From the NCBI GenBank assembly GCA_965242565.1, contig OZ251457.1, positions 2,232,001 to 2,296,000 of the forward strand: a stretch of DNA of 64,000 nucleotides. The letters are read 5' to 3'. The notes beneath the pieces were generated by a model. That model was not told the origin of the DNA, searched no databases, and saw only the letters and a list, made by a program, of their open reading frames with translations. This DNA is from CATQGW01 sp965242565 (GTDB lineage: Bacteria > Chloroflexota > Dehalococcoidia > Bin125). Position 1 is the first letter of the stretch. Every line of letters begins with the position of its first letter. The position numbers and the translations under genes were made by a program. Positions 40,945-48,993 of the stretch are shown in pieces.

Positions 40945-41685
40945 TTACTGGGCAGGGGTGGGGGCGGGGATGGGGGCGGCTGCCGCTGGGGGTTCGGGGG
41001 TTGGGGCGGGCGTTTGCCCGGTGAGTTGCTCGGCAGGCTGCTCGGTGAGGGGCGGGGGAGGCTCGACGGGTTCGGGGGGGATGCGGCCGGCGAGGCGGAG
41101 GCGTTCGCGGCGGGCTTCGACGGGGTCGCGGAGTTGGGTGAGGCCGCGGATGGTGGCCTGGACGACGTTGACGACGTTGTTGGAGCCGAGCGATTTGCTG
41201 AGGACGTTGCGGAGGCCGACGGCTTCGAGGACGGCGCGGACGCCGCCGCCGGCGATGACGCCGGTGCCCGGCGCGGCGGGCTTGAGCAGGACGCGGGAGG
41301 CGCAGAAGCGGGCGGTGATGGGGTGGGGGATGGTGCCGTTGGGGATGGGGACCTGGACCATTTCGCGGCGGGCGATGGTTGCGCCTTTGCGGATGGCGTC
41401 GGGCACTTCGTTGGCGCGGCCGATGCCGACGCCGACGCGGCCGTCGCCGTCGCCGACGACGACGACGGCGGTGAAGCTGAAGCGTCGTCCGCCTTTGACG
41501 ACTTTGGCGACGCGGTTGATGTTGACGACTTTTTCGATGTAGTCGTCCTGGGGGGCGTCGCGGCGGAAGCGTCCGCCGCCGCGGTCGCCGCGGCCTTCGC
41601 GCTGTCCGGGGGGGCGCTGGCCTGAGCGCTGGCCGTCGCGCTGATCCGGGCGCTGGCCGTCGCGCTGATCTGTGGAACGCTGCAT
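40945..41685 (-). CDS. rpsE: 30S ribosomal protein S5 with long extensions
   Basis: The 246-residue protein has the S5 double-strand RNA-binding domain (EKVVNINRVAKVVKGGRRFSF, GDGDGRVGVGIGRANEVPDAI) and C-terminal fold (VLLKPAAPGTGVIAGG, RNVLSKSLGSNN). An Arg/Gln/Asp/Gly-rich N-terminal extension of about 45 residues has repeated QRDGQR units, and a Pro/Ala/Gln tail follows the core after about residue 205. Ordinary S5 is about 165-180 residues. Confidence 0.94.
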   Translation of the reverse strand: MQRSTDQRDGQRPDQRDGQRSGQRPPGQREGRGDRGGGRFRRDAPQDDYIEKVVNINRVAKVVKGGRRFSFTAVVVVGDGDGRVGVGIGRANEVPDAIRKGATIARREMVQVPIPNGTIPHPITARFCASRVLLKPAAPGTGVIAGGGVRAVLEAVGLRNVLSKSLGSNNVVNVVQATIRGLTQLRDPVEARRERLRLAGRIPPEPVEPPPPLTEQPAEQLTGQTPAPTPEPPAAAAPIPAPTPAQ

Positions 41686-41726
41686 GGCGTTGCTCCGTCT
41701 GTTCGGTGTGGTCAGAGTTGGGGTGG

Positions 41727-42086
41727 TCAGAATTGGAGGCCGTTTTTGCGGGCGGCTTCGGCGAGGGCGCGGACGCGCCCGTGGTAGCGGTAGCCGCCAC
41801 GGTCGAAGACGACGGCGGAGACGCCGGCGGCCTGGGCGGCCTGGGCGAGTTGCTCGCCGACGGCGGCGGCGCGCTGGGTTTTGCTGCCGTTGGGTGCGTT
41901 GAGGTCGGAGGCGGCGGCGAGGGTGGCGCCCTGGTCGTCGTCGATGATTTGTCCGTAGATGTGGTTGAGGGAGCGGAAGACGGCGAGGCGGGGGCGCTGG
42001 GGGGTGCCGTGGACGCGCTTGCGGACGCGGGCGTGGCGTCGTTTGCGCGCGGCGCGGGTGGTGCGTCGTTTGCGTCGGATGGGCAT
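41727..42086 (-). CDS. rplR: 50S ribosomal protein L18
   Basis: The 119-residue protein has RKRRHARVRKRVHGTPQRPRLAVFRS and the C-terminal VVFDRGGYRYHGRVRALAEAAR typical of L18, which carries 5S rRNA. The ATG at 42086 gives the usual MPIRRKRR start; an in-frame start at 42128 would overlap toward rplF. GGAAAGAG lies upstream. Confidence 0.93.
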   Translation of the reverse strand: MPIRRKRRTTRAARKRRHARVRKRVHGTPQRPRLAVFRSLNHIYGQIIDDDQGATLAAASDLNAPNGSKTQRAAAVGEQLAQAAQAAGVSAVVFDRGGYRYHGRVRALAEAARKNGLQF

Positions 42087-42132
42087 TGTGCTGCGCTCTT
42101 TCCAGCGATCGCCAGCGATCGCGCTCATCGCG

Positions 42133-42669
42133 CTAGGCGATGGCTCCCTTGCCCTGCTTGCGTCGGACCCATTCGCCGCGGTAGCGGATGCCTTTGCCTT
42201 TGTAGGGTTCGGGCGGGCGGACGGCGCGGATTTCGGCGGCTTGCTGGCCGACGGCTTGTTTGTCGGCGCCGCGGACGTGGACGATTTGGCCTTCGACTTC
42301 GAATTGGATGCCGCTGGGCGGTTCGATGCGGACGAGGTGTGAGAAGCCGACGCGGAGGACGAGGGTTTGGTCGTCGAGTTCGGCGCGGTAGCCGGTGCCC
42401 TGGATTTCGAGGGATTTGGTGAAGCCTTCGGAGACGCCGACGATCATGTTGTTGATGAGGGAGCGCGCGAGGCCGTGGTGGGCGCGGTGTTCGCGTCGGT
42501 CGGAGGGGCGGGTGACGATGATTTCGCTCTGGTCGACGGCGATGTGGAGGTCGGGGTGGATGGTTTGTTGGAGTTGTCCGTTGGGCCCGGAGACGCTGAT
42601 GCGGGGGCCATCGATGGTGATGTCGACGCCCTGGGGGAGGGGGACGGGTTTGCGTCCGACGCGGCTCAT
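42133..42669 (-). CDS. rplF: 50S ribosomal protein L6
   Basis: The 178-residue protein starts MSRVGRKPVPLPQGV and has SLINNMIVGVSEGFTKSLEI and PPEPYKGKGIRYRGEWVRRKQGK, diagnostic of L6. Length is normal. The frame is open upstream to 43401, but that part is a shadow of rpsH and rplE. Confidence 0.95.
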   Translation of the reverse strand: MSRVGRKPVPLPQGVDITIDGPRISVSGPNGQLQQTIHPDLHIAVDQSEIIVTRPSDRREHRAHHGLARSLINNMIVGVSEGFTKSLEIQGTGYRAELDDQTLVLRVGFSHLVRIEPPSGIQFEVEGQIVHVRGADKQAVGQQAAEIRAVRPPEPYKGKGIRYRGEWVRRKQGKGAIA

Positions 42670-42710
42670 GGGGATGGGGCTTTCGTTTGGTGGGCTTTCG
42701 TTGGGTTGGG

Positions 42711-43115
42711 TTACCAGACGAAGCAGAGGACTTCTCCGCCGAGGTTTTCGCTGCGTGCGCGGTGTCCGGTCATGACGCCGCGGGGTGTGGTGAGGATGGC
42801 GACGCCGAGGCCGCCGTAGGGTCGGGGGATTTCGCGCCGCTGGACGTAGACGCGGAGGCCGGGGCGGCTGACGCGCTTGAGGCCGCTGAGGACGGATGCG
42901 CCGTCTTCGCGGTAGAGGAGTTCGAGGTGGAGTTCGCGGCCGGCGGCGCCGACGCGGTCGCGGATGTCGAAGTCTTTGATGAAGCCTTCGTCGGCGAGGA
43001 CCTGGGCGATGGCGATTTTGAGTCGCGAGGAGGGGATGGCGACGCGGGGGTGTCCGGCCTGGATGGCGTTGCGGATGCGGGTGAGCATGTCGGCGATGGG
43101 ATCGGTGACGGGCAT
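42711..43115 (-). CDS. rpsH: 30S ribosomal protein S8
   Basis: The 134-residue protein has DPIADMLTRIRNAIQAG, PSSRLKIAIAQVLADEGFI, SRPGLRVYVQRREIPRPYGGLGVAILTTPRGVMT as in S8. It is a primary 16S rRNA binder. Only 27 bp separate it from rplE, so rpsN (S14), usually located here, is absent. Confidence 0.95.
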   Translation of the reverse strand: MPVTDPIADMLTRIRNAIQAGHPRVAIPSSRLKIAIAQVLADEGFIKDFDIRDRVGAAGRELHLELLYREDGASVLSGLKRVSRPGLRVYVQRREIPRPYGGLGVAILTTPRGVMTGHRARSENLGGEVLCFVW

Positions 43116-43142
43116 GTGGGGGTTGGGTCTTTCGCTGCGGGG

Positions 43143-43826
43143 TTAGCGGGGGCGCTCGAAGGGCATGCCGAGGAGTTCGAGCAGGCGTCGGCCTTCGGCG
43201 TCGGTGCGGGCGGTGCTGATGATGTTGACCTGGAGGCTGCGGACTTTGCCGACGGCGCCGTAGTCGATTTCGGGGTAGACGATTTGCTCGCGGATGCCGA
43301 GGGAGTAGTTGCCGCGTCCGTCGAAGGCGGTGCGGGAGACGCCCTGGAAGTCGCGGATGCGGGGGAGCGCGGCGTTGATGGTGCGGTCGAGGAATTCCCA
43401 CATGCGGCGGCCGCGGATGGTGCAGGTGACGCCGACGGCGTTGCCTTCGCGGAGTTTGAAGTTGGCGATGGATTTGCGAGCGCGGGTGATGACGGGGCGC
43501 TGTCCGCAGATGGCGGTGAGGTCGGCGGCGACTTCGTCGAGCGCTTTGGATTCGGAGAGGGCTTCGCCGACGCCGGCGTTGACGACGATTTTGGTGAGTC
43601 GCGGGGCCTGCATGGGGTTGCGGAAGGAGAATTCTTCGAGCAGGCGGGGGGCGACTTCGTCGCGGTAGCGGCGGAGCAGGCGGGGGGGTTCGGCGAGTGC
43701 GCCGTTGGGGTGGGGGGTTGCGCCGTTTTGGGGGTCGGTCGGGGGGTCGGTCGGCGTCTCGACGGCCTGGTTAGCGGCCTGGTTAGCCACTTGGTCGGCC
43801 GGCGGGTCGGTCGTTTGGTCAGCCAT
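43143..43826 (-). CDS. rplE: 50S ribosomal protein L5 with N-terminal extension
   Basis: The 227-residue protein has the L5 core from about residue 47: RYRDEVAPRLLEEF, KIVVNAGVGEA, CGQRPVITRARKSIANFKLREG and QIVYPEIDYGAV. The first 46 residues are a Pro/Asp/Gln/Ala-rich extension (PPADQVANQAANQ) absent from ordinary L5 of about 180 residues. The ATG overlaps the rplX stop (TGATG). L5 binds 5S rRNA at the subunit interface. Confidence 0.94.
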   Translation of the reverse strand: MADQTTDPPADQVANQAANQAVETPTDPPTDPQNGATPHPNGALAEPPRLLRRYRDEVAPRLLEEFSFRNPMQAPRLTKIVVNAGVGEALSESKALDEVAADLTAICGQRPVITRARKSIANFKLREGNAVGVTCTIRGRRMWEFLDRTINAALPRIRDFQGVSRTAFDGRGNYSLGIREQIVYPEIDYGAVGKVRSLQVNIISTARTDAEGRRLLELLGMPFERPR

Positions 43827-44140
43827 CAGTCGATATCCGCTTCGCAGCGCTTGCAGACGCGGACTTTGAGTCCGTCGGCGCGCTTTTTGTAGCCGACTCG
43901 TGCGGGTCGGTCGCAGGAGGGGCAGACGAGGGCGACGTTGCTGAGGTGGAGCGGGGCTTCGCGCTCGATGATGCCGGCGGGGGCGCCCATTTGGGTGGGC
44001 CGCATGTGGCGCTTGACCATGTTGACGCCCTGGACGACGACGCGGTCGCGCTTGGGCAGGACCTGGCGGACCTGTCCGCGCGCGCCTTTGTTTTTGCCGC
44101 TGCGGATTTGGACGAGGTCGTCGCGTTGGATGCGCCGCAT
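43826..44140 (-). CDS. rplX: 50S ribosomal protein L24, zinc-ribbon form
   Basis: The 104-residue protein has the KOW motif region (DDLVQIRSGKNKGARGQV) and VVVQGVNMVKRHMRP. Its C-terminus keeps two pairs of cysteines (CPSC, CKRC), so it may bind zinc. L24 starts large-subunit assembly. Coupled one-base overlaps link it to rplN and rplE. Confidence 0.95.
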   Translation of the reverse strand: MRRIQRDDLVQIRSGKNKGARGQVRQVLPKRDRVVVQGVNMVKRHMRPTQMGAPAGIIEREAPLHLSNVALVCPSCDRPARVGYKKRADGLKVRVCKRCEADID

Positions 44141-44511
44141 CAGACTACCTCCGGGGCGAGCGAGACGATGCGCATGAAGTTTTTCTCGCGGAGTTCGCGG
44201 GCGACGGGCCCGAAGATGCGCGTGCCGGTGGGGTTTTGTTCGTCGCCGGCGAGGATGACGGCGGCGTTGTCGTCGAAGCGGATGTAGGAGCCGTCGGGGC
44301 GCCGGTATTGTTTGGCGACGCGGACGACGACGGCGCGGACGACTTGTCCGGAGCGGATGTCGCGTCCGGGGTCGGCCTGCTTGACGGTGGCGACGATGGT
44401 ATCACCGACGGAGGCGTAGCGCCGCTTGGTGCCGCCGAGGACGCGGATGCATTTGATGACGCGGGCACCGGAGTTGTCGGCGACGCGGAGGGAGGATTCC
44501 TGCTGGATCAC
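44140..44511 (-). CDS. rplN: 50S ribosomal protein L14
   Basis: The 123-residue protein has MIQQESSLRVADNSGARVIKCI-type start, GDTIVATVKQA and GTRIFGPVARELREKNFMRIVSLAPEVV. The start is GTG overlapping the rpsQ stop (GTGA). Length is typical; it forms bridge contacts with 16S rRNA. Confidence 0.95.
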   Translation of the reverse strand: MIQQESSLRVADNSGARVIKCIRVLGGTKRRYASVGDTIVATVKQADPGRDIRSGQVVRAVVVRVAKQYRRPDGSYIRFDDNAAVILAGDEQNPTGTRIFGPVARELREKNFMRIVSLAPEVV

Positions 44512-44900
44512 GCGGGGGCCTTGCTATCCGCGCTGCTCTGGTCGGCAGGCTGGTCGGCGGGTTGGTCGGTCGGTTGGGGCTGCGGTTCTTGCGGCTGCTG
44601 CGGTTCCGAGGGTTCGATGGCGGGGGCGGCGATGTCGCCGGGCTGGATTTCGGCGACTTCGCGTCGTTCGAGGATTTCGACGACGCGCCAGGTTTTGCGT
44701 TTGGAGAGCGGGCGGCACTCTTCGATGAGGACGCGGTCGCCGTTGCGGCAGTCGTTGGCTTCGTCGTGGGCGAGGTAGCGCTTGCGGCGGCGCATGGTTT
44801 TTTTGTAGAGGGGGTGTCGGACGGTGCGCTCGACGCGGACGACGACGGTTTTGCGGGCGGCGTCGGCGACGGCGAATCCGACTCGTTGTTTGCGCGCCAT
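44508..44900 (-). CDS. rpsQ: 30S ribosomal protein S17 with low-complexity tail
   Basis: The 130-residue protein has the S17 OB-fold (VGFAVADAARKTVVVRVERTVRHPLY, HDEANDCRNGDRVLIEECRPLSKRK). After residue 88 comes a 42-residue tail rich in Gln, Pro, Asp and Glu with PTDQPADQPADQ, encoded by tandem GGTTGGTCGGC-type DNA repeats. Ordinary S17 is about 85 residues. Confidence 0.94.
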   Translation of the reverse strand: MARKQRVGFAVADAARKTVVVRVERTVRHPLYKKTMRRRKRYLAHDEANDCRNGDRVLIEECRPLSKRKTWRVVEILERREVAEIQPGDIAAPAIEPSEPQQPQEPQPQPTDQPADQPADQSSADSKAPA

Positions 44901-44903
44901 GGT

Positions 44904-45314
44904 CTAGTCGTCCTTGCTCTGGCTGGTCGGCGCGTCGGTGGGTTCGGCGTCGTCGGTTGTTTGGGGGTCTTCGATTTCGGCGGTGGGCGCGTCTTCGAGG
45001 GGCGCGGCGTCTTCGGCGACCTGCTCTTCAGCCGCGGGCGGTGCGTCTTCGGTTGGGGGTGGGACGGCCGGGGCGGTGGGGCGGGCGAGGGGAGCGACGG
45101 GGCGGGCGAGGTCGGCGCCCTGCTGGCGCTGGCGGTAGATGGTGCGGAGGCGCGCGATTTGGCGGCGGGCGGCGCGGATGGCCATGGGGTTTTGGAGTTG
45201 GCGGGTGCCGCGCTGGAATTGGAGGTTGAACATTTCGCGGTAGGCCTCGTTGATGGCCTCGCCGAGTTCTTCATCGGAGAGTGCGCGGGCGTCTTCGGCG
45301 AGGGGGTTGGGCAT
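44904..45314 (-). CDS. rpmC: 50S ribosomal protein L29 with acidic tail
   Basis: The 136-residue protein has the two-helix L29 core (ALSDEELGEAINEAYREMFNLQFQ, NPMAIRAARRQIARLRTIYRQRQ). Ordinary L29 stops near residue 65-70. Here another 70 residues of Ala/Pro and then Glu/Asp/Thr-rich sequence follow. L29 lies at the peptide tunnel exit, so an acidic tail there could affect nascent chains or docking factors, an inference. Confidence 0.93.
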   Translation of the reverse strand: MPNPLAEDARALSDEELGEAINEAYREMFNLQFQRGTRQLQNPMAIRAARRQIARLRTIYRQRQQGADLARPVAPLARPTAPAVPPPTEDAPPAAEEQVAEDAAPLEDAPTAEIEDPQTTDDAEPTDAPTSQSKDD

Positions 45315-45316
45315 GG

Positions 45317-45736
45317 CTAGACGACCTCGGTCTCGCGGACGACGACGCGGGTGCGGACGGGGAGTTTGTGGCTGGCGCGGCGGAGTGCTTCGCGGGCGTC
45401 GGCTTCGGCGATGCCGCCGATTTCGAAGAGGACGCGGCCGGGTTTGACGACGGCGACCCATTTTTCGGGCGCGCCCTTGCCTTTGCCCATGCGGGTTTCG
45501 GCGGGTTTTTGGGTGACGGATTTATCGGGGAAGACGCGGATCCAGACTTTGCCGCCGCGGCGGACGTAGTGGGTGATGGCGCGGCGGGCGGCTTCGATTT
45601 GGCGTCCGTCGATCCAGGCGGCGTCGAGCGACTGGAGGCCGATTTCGCCGAAGGCGATGGCGTTGCCGGACTGTGCGAGGCCGCGGCGTCGGCCGCGGTG
45701 GTGTTTGCGCCATTTGACGCGGCGTGGCTGCAACAT
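45317..45736 (-). CDS. rplP: 50S ribosomal protein L16
   Basis: The 139-residue protein starts MLQPRRVKWRKHHRGRRRG and has GLQSLDAAWIDGRQIEAARRAITHYVRRGGKVWIR and RMGKGKGAPEKWVAVVKPGRVLFE, diagnostic of L16. The ATG overlaps the rpsC stop by one base (TGATG). Normal length. Confidence 0.95.
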   Translation of the reverse strand: MLQPRRVKWRKHHRGRRRGLAQSGNAIAFGEIGLQSLDAAWIDGRQIEAARRAITHYVRRGGKVWIRVFPDKSVTQKPAETRMGKGKGAPEKWVAVVKPGRVLFEIGGIAEADAREALRRASHKLPVRTRVVVRETEVV

Positions 45737-46467
45737 CAGGGGTTCCTCGGCTGGGCGTCGGCGGGGACGAGGGGCGGGAATTCGGGTGCGGAGGCCGGGG
45801 CGGGCGGGGCGAGGCCGCTGGGCTCGGCGGGCGGGGGTTCGAAGGGCAGGATTTCGCCCTTGTAGATCCAGACTTTGACGCCGATGCGTCCGAAGACGGT
45901 GCGAGCTTCGGCGAAGCCGTAGTCGATGTCGGCGCGGAGGGTGTGGAGGGGGACGCGGCCGGCCATTTCTTTGGCGCTGCGGGACATTTCGGCGCCGCCG
46001 AGGCGCCCGCTGATGATGATTTTGGCGCCTTCGGCGCCGCGCTGCATGGTGCGCTGGACGGCCTGTTTGATGGCGCGGCGGAAGGCGATGCGGCGTTCGA
46101 GTTGTTCGGCGACGCTGCGGGCGACGAGGTTGGCGTCCATTTCGGGGGTGCGGATTTCTTCGACGTCGACGTTGGTGCGGCGTCCGGTGCGGAGGCCGAG
46201 GATGCGGCGGAGTTCGTCGACGTTTTGGCCGCCGCGGCCGATGACGATGCCGGGTTTGGCGGTGTGGAGGGTGACGCGGAGTTGGCCGGCGCTGCGCTGG
46301 ATATCGATGCGGGAGATGGAGGCGTCGTCGAGTCGTTGGTGGATGAATTTGCGGAGTTCGATGTCTTCTTTGACGAGTTCGGCGTAGTCCTTGCCGGCGT
46401 ACCACTGGCTGCGCCAGCTGTAGATGGTGGGGATGCGGAAGCTCGTGGGGTGAACTTTCTGGCCCAT
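45736..46467 (-). CDS. rpsC: 30S ribosomal protein S3
   Basis: The 243-residue protein starts MGQKVHPTSFRIPTIYSWRSQWYA and has the KH motif PGIVIGRGGQNVDELRR and GRLGGAEMSRSAKEMAGRVPLHTLRADIDYG. The last 30 or so residues are Pro/Ala-rich and go beyond the normal end. S3 forms part of the mRNA entry site. Confidence 0.95.
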   Translation of the reverse strand: MGQKVHPTSFRIPTIYSWRSQWYAGKDYAELVKEDIELRKFIHQRLDDASISRIDIQRSAGQLRVTLHTAKPGIVIGRGGQNVDELRRILGLRTGRRTNVDVEEIRTPEMDANLVARSVAEQLERRIAFRRAIKQAVQRTMQRGAEGAKIIISGRLGGAEMSRSAKEMAGRVPLHTLRADIDYGFAEARTVFGRIGVKVWIYKGEILPFEPPPAEPSGLAPPAPASAPEFPPLVPADAQPRNP

Positions 46468-46469
46468 GA

Positions 46470-46808
46470 TCAGCTCCGCTCGTCGGTGACTACCACGGTG
46501 ATGTGGCTGGTGCGGCGAAGGATGCGTCCGACGCGCCCGCGGGCTTTGGCGCGGAAGCGTCGGAGGGTGCGGCCGTCGCCGGCGTAGATGGAGTGGACGG
46601 TGAGGTCGTCGCGGTCGAGGGCGAAGTTGTTTTCGGCGTTGGCGACGGCGGATTCGAGCACTTTGGCGATGTCGCGGGCGATGGGTTTGGGAGTGAAGCG
46701 GAGTTGGAGGAGGGCTTGTTCGACGGGCAGGCCGCGGATGCCCTGCATGACGAGGCGGACTTTGCGCGGCGAGCTGCGGACGAATTTGGCGGAGGCCTGG
46801 ACTTGCAT
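46470..46808 (-). CDS. rplV: 50S ribosomal protein L22
   Basis: The 112-residue protein has KFVRSSPRKVRLVMQGIRGLPVEQALLQLRF, the NAENNFALD segment and the loop PRAKARGRVGRILRRTSHITVVV-type region that lines the exit tunnel. Length is typical. Confidence 0.95.
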   Translation of the reverse strand: MQVQASAKFVRSSPRKVRLVMQGIRGLPVEQALLQLRFTPKPIARDIAKVLESAVANAENNFALDRDDLTVHSIYAGDGRTLRRFRAKARGRVGRILRRTSHITVVVTDERS

Positions 46809-46810
46809 GG

Positions 46811-47095
46811 TCAGCGCACCCTGGTGGCGCGGTCGGAGCGCCCGACGTGCCCGCGGAAGAGGCGGGTGGGGGCGAATTCGCCAAGCTTGTGGCCGACCAT
46901 GTTTTCGGTGATGAAGACGGGGATGTGCCGGCGTCCGTCATGAACGGCGATGGTGAGGCCAATCATTTCGGGGACGATGGTGGAGGAGCGGGACCAGGTG
47001 GTGACGACGGTGCGGGCGCCGGCGGCGCGGACGCGCTGCACCTTGCGGAGCAGTTTGTAGTCGACGAAGGGGCCCTTTTTGGTGGAGCGCGACAT
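46811..47095 (-). CDS. rpsS: 30S ribosomal protein S19
   Basis: The 94-residue protein starts MSRSTKKGPFVDYKLLRKV and has WSRSSTIVPEMIGLTIAVHDGRRHIPVFITENMVGHKLGEFAPTR-type sequence, diagnostic of S19. Normal length, 12 bp after rplB. Confidence 0.95.
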   Translation of the reverse strand: MSRSTKKGPFVDYKLLRKVQRVRAAGARTVVTTWSRSSTIVPEMIGLTIAVHDGRRHIPVFITENMVGHKLGEFAPTRLFRGHVGRSDRATRVR

Positions 47096-47107
47096 GGGGC
47101 GGTCCTC

Positions 47108-47950
47108 TTAGCGTCGTCGGCCGCGCCGGCGGCGGCGGACGATGTATTTGTCGGACGGTTTTTTTCCGCGGGTTCGGCGACCCAGCGTATACCACCCCCA
47201 GGGAGATTTGGGACCGGGCAGGCCGATGGGGGCTTTGCCCTCGCCGCCGCCGTGGGGGTGGTCGACGGGGTTCATGACGGAGCCGCGGACGGTGGGTCGG
47301 CGTCGGCGGTGGCGGCTGCGGCCGGCTTTGCCGAGCTTGATGTTGCTGTGTTCGACGTTGCCGACCTGTCCGATGGTGGCGTAGCAGGCGGCGCGGATGC
47401 GGCGCATTTCGCCGGAGGGGAGGCGGAGCAGGACGTAGTCGCCTTCTTTGGCCATGACTTGGGCGCCGGCGCCGGCGGAGCGGACGATTTGAGCGCCTTT
47501 GCCTTCGGTGAGTTCGACGTTGTGGACCTGGGTGCCGTTGGGGATGGCGCTCATGGGCATGGCGCTGCCGGTGCGGATGGGCGCGTCGGGGCCGGTGGAG
47601 ATGCGGTCGTCGACGGCGAGGCCGACGGGGGCGAGGATGTAGCGCTTGACGCCGTCGGTGTAGACGATGAGGGCGATGCGTGCGCTGCGGTTGGGGTCGT
47701 ATTCGATGGCGTCGACGCGGCCTTCGAGGCCGATGCGGTCGCGGCGCTTCCAATCGATGATGCGGTAGCGGCGCTTGTGTCCGCCGCCGCGGTGGCGGAC
47801 GGTGATGCGGCCCTGTTGGTTGCGGCCGGACTTTTTCTTGAGCGGGGCGAGGAGGCTCTTCTCGGGCTTCTTCTTGGTGAGTTCCTCGAAGGTGTGGCCG
47901 GAGGCGTTGCGTCGTCCCGGGGAGGTGGGCTTGAAGTTGCGGAGCGGCAT
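47108..47950 (-). CDS. rplB: 50S ribosomal protein L2
   Basis: The 280-residue protein has GRITVRHRGGGHKRRYRIIDWKR, the peptidyl-transferase region SVMNPVDHPHGGGEGKAPIG (with the essential His in HPHGGG) and the basic C-terminus. I chose the ATG at 47950, giving the usual MPLRNFKPTSPGRR start. Normal length. Confidence 0.95.
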   Translation of the reverse strand: MPLRNFKPTSPGRRNASGHTFEELTKKKPEKSLLAPLKKKSGRNQQGRITVRHRGGGHKRRYRIIDWKRRDRIGLEGRVDAIEYDPNRSARIALIVYTDGVKRYILAPVGLAVDDRISTGPDAPIRTGSAMPMSAIPNGTQVHNVELTEGKGAQIVRSAGAGAQVMAKEGDYVLLRLPSGEMRRIRAACYATIGQVGNVEHSNIKLGKAGRSRHRRRRPTVRGSVMNPVDHPHGGGEGKAPIGLPGPKSPWGWYTLGRRTRGKKPSDKYIVRRRRRGRRR

Positions 47951-47951
47951 G

Positions 47952-48251
47952 TCAGACTCCCTCGAAGAGGCGGATTTCATAGCCCTCGTGGAGGGAGATG
48001 ATGGCCTTTTTCCAGTCGCGCTCGCGGCCTGGTCGGGCGCGGCCGACGCGTCGGACGGTGCCGCGGACGTTGATCACGTTGACTTTGCGGACGCTGACGC
48101 CGAAGGCGATTTCGACGGCTTCTTTGATCTGGAGTTTGTTGGCGCGGGGGTCGACTTCGAAGACGTACTTGCGGAGTTCGCTGAGTTCGGTGCTTTTTTC
48201 GGTGATGATGGGTCGCCGGAGGACGGCGTAGGGGTGGATGTCCTTGGGCAT
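47952..48251 (-). CDS. rplW: 50S ribosomal protein L23
   Basis: The 99-residue protein has VLRRPIITEKSTELSELRKYVFEVDPRANKLQIKEAVE-type sequence and VNVINVRGTVRRVGRARPG. It sits at the tunnel exit and docks trigger factor and SRP. The ATG at 48251 lies 1 bp from the rplD stop; an upstream in-frame start would overlap rplD. Confidence 0.94.
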   Translation of the reverse strand: MPKDIHPYAVLRRPIITEKSTELSELRKYVFEVDPRANKLQIKEAVEIAFGVSVRKVNVINVRGTVRRVGRARPGRERDWKKAIISLHEGYEIRLFEGV

Positions 48252-48252
48252 G

Positions 48253-48993
48253 TCAGCCGGCCTCTCCGTCGCCGTCGTCGGGCTCAACGTTGCCGGGCTC
48301 GAGCTCGGCGGCGGGTTCGGGGGCGTCGGTCGGCGGCGCGTCCTCGTCGGCCTCCAGGTCGTCGGTTGCGGGGGTTGCCCAGAGGGCTTCGACGCGGCGG
48401 ACGGCGGCTTCGGTCATGATCAGGCGGTCGTGGGTGATGAGCAGGTAGGTGTTGAGGGTGTCGGCGGGGCTGGAGGTGATGTGTTGGAGGTTGCGGGAGC
48501 CGCGCACGAGGTCGTGGTCGACGCCGTCGCTGACGAGCAGTGCGTTGCGCTCGACGCCAAGGGCGCGGCAGAGTTGGGCGATAGCTTTGGTGCGGGGTTC
48601 GAAGGCGAGGTCCGGGGCGGTGACGACGATGCCGCCTTCGGCGGCGCGCTGGGAGAGCATGGAGCGGATGGCGAGGCGGCGCATGCGCTTGGGCAGGCGC
48701 TGGCGGTAGGAGCGTGGGTGGGGGCCGTGGGCGACTGCGCCGCCGATGCGGGTGGGGGAGGAGGGACCGCCGAGGCGCGCGCGTCCGCCGCCTTTTTGGC
48801 GGCGGGATTTGGTGTTGGCCTGGCGGAGGTCGGAGCGGTTGAGGGTGTTGTGGTTGCCCTGGCGGCGGTTGGCGCGGTGGGCGAGGACGGTCTGATGGAC
48901 GACGCCGAGGTTCGGCTCGATGCCGAACACGCTGTCGTCGGCGTCGATTTCGCCGACTTGTTCGCCTGCGCCGTCGAGGACCGGCAGTTTCAT
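48253..48993 (-). CDS. rplD: 50S ribosomal protein L4 with acidic tail
   Basis: The 246-residue protein has the L4 loop (VLAHRANRRQGNHNTLNRSDLRQANTKSRRQKGGGRARLG-type) and GVDHDLVRGSRNL. The last 35 or so residues (Glu/Asp/Pro/Ala-rich, ending GDGEAG) extend beyond the normal end near residue 205-210. The start overlaps the rplC stop by 4 bp. Confidence 0.94.
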   Translation of the reverse strand: MKLPVLDGAGEQVGEIDADDSVFGIEPNLGVVHQTVLAHRANRRQGNHNTLNRSDLRQANTKSRRQKGGGRARLGGPSSPTRIGGAVAHGPHPRSYRQRLPKRMRRLAIRSMLSQRAAEGGIVVTAPDLAFEPRTKAIAQLCRALGVERNALLVSDGVDHDLVRGSRNLQHITSSPADTLNTYLLITHDRLIMTEAAVRRVEALWATPATDDLEADEDAPPTDAPEPAAELEPGNVEPDDGDGEAG

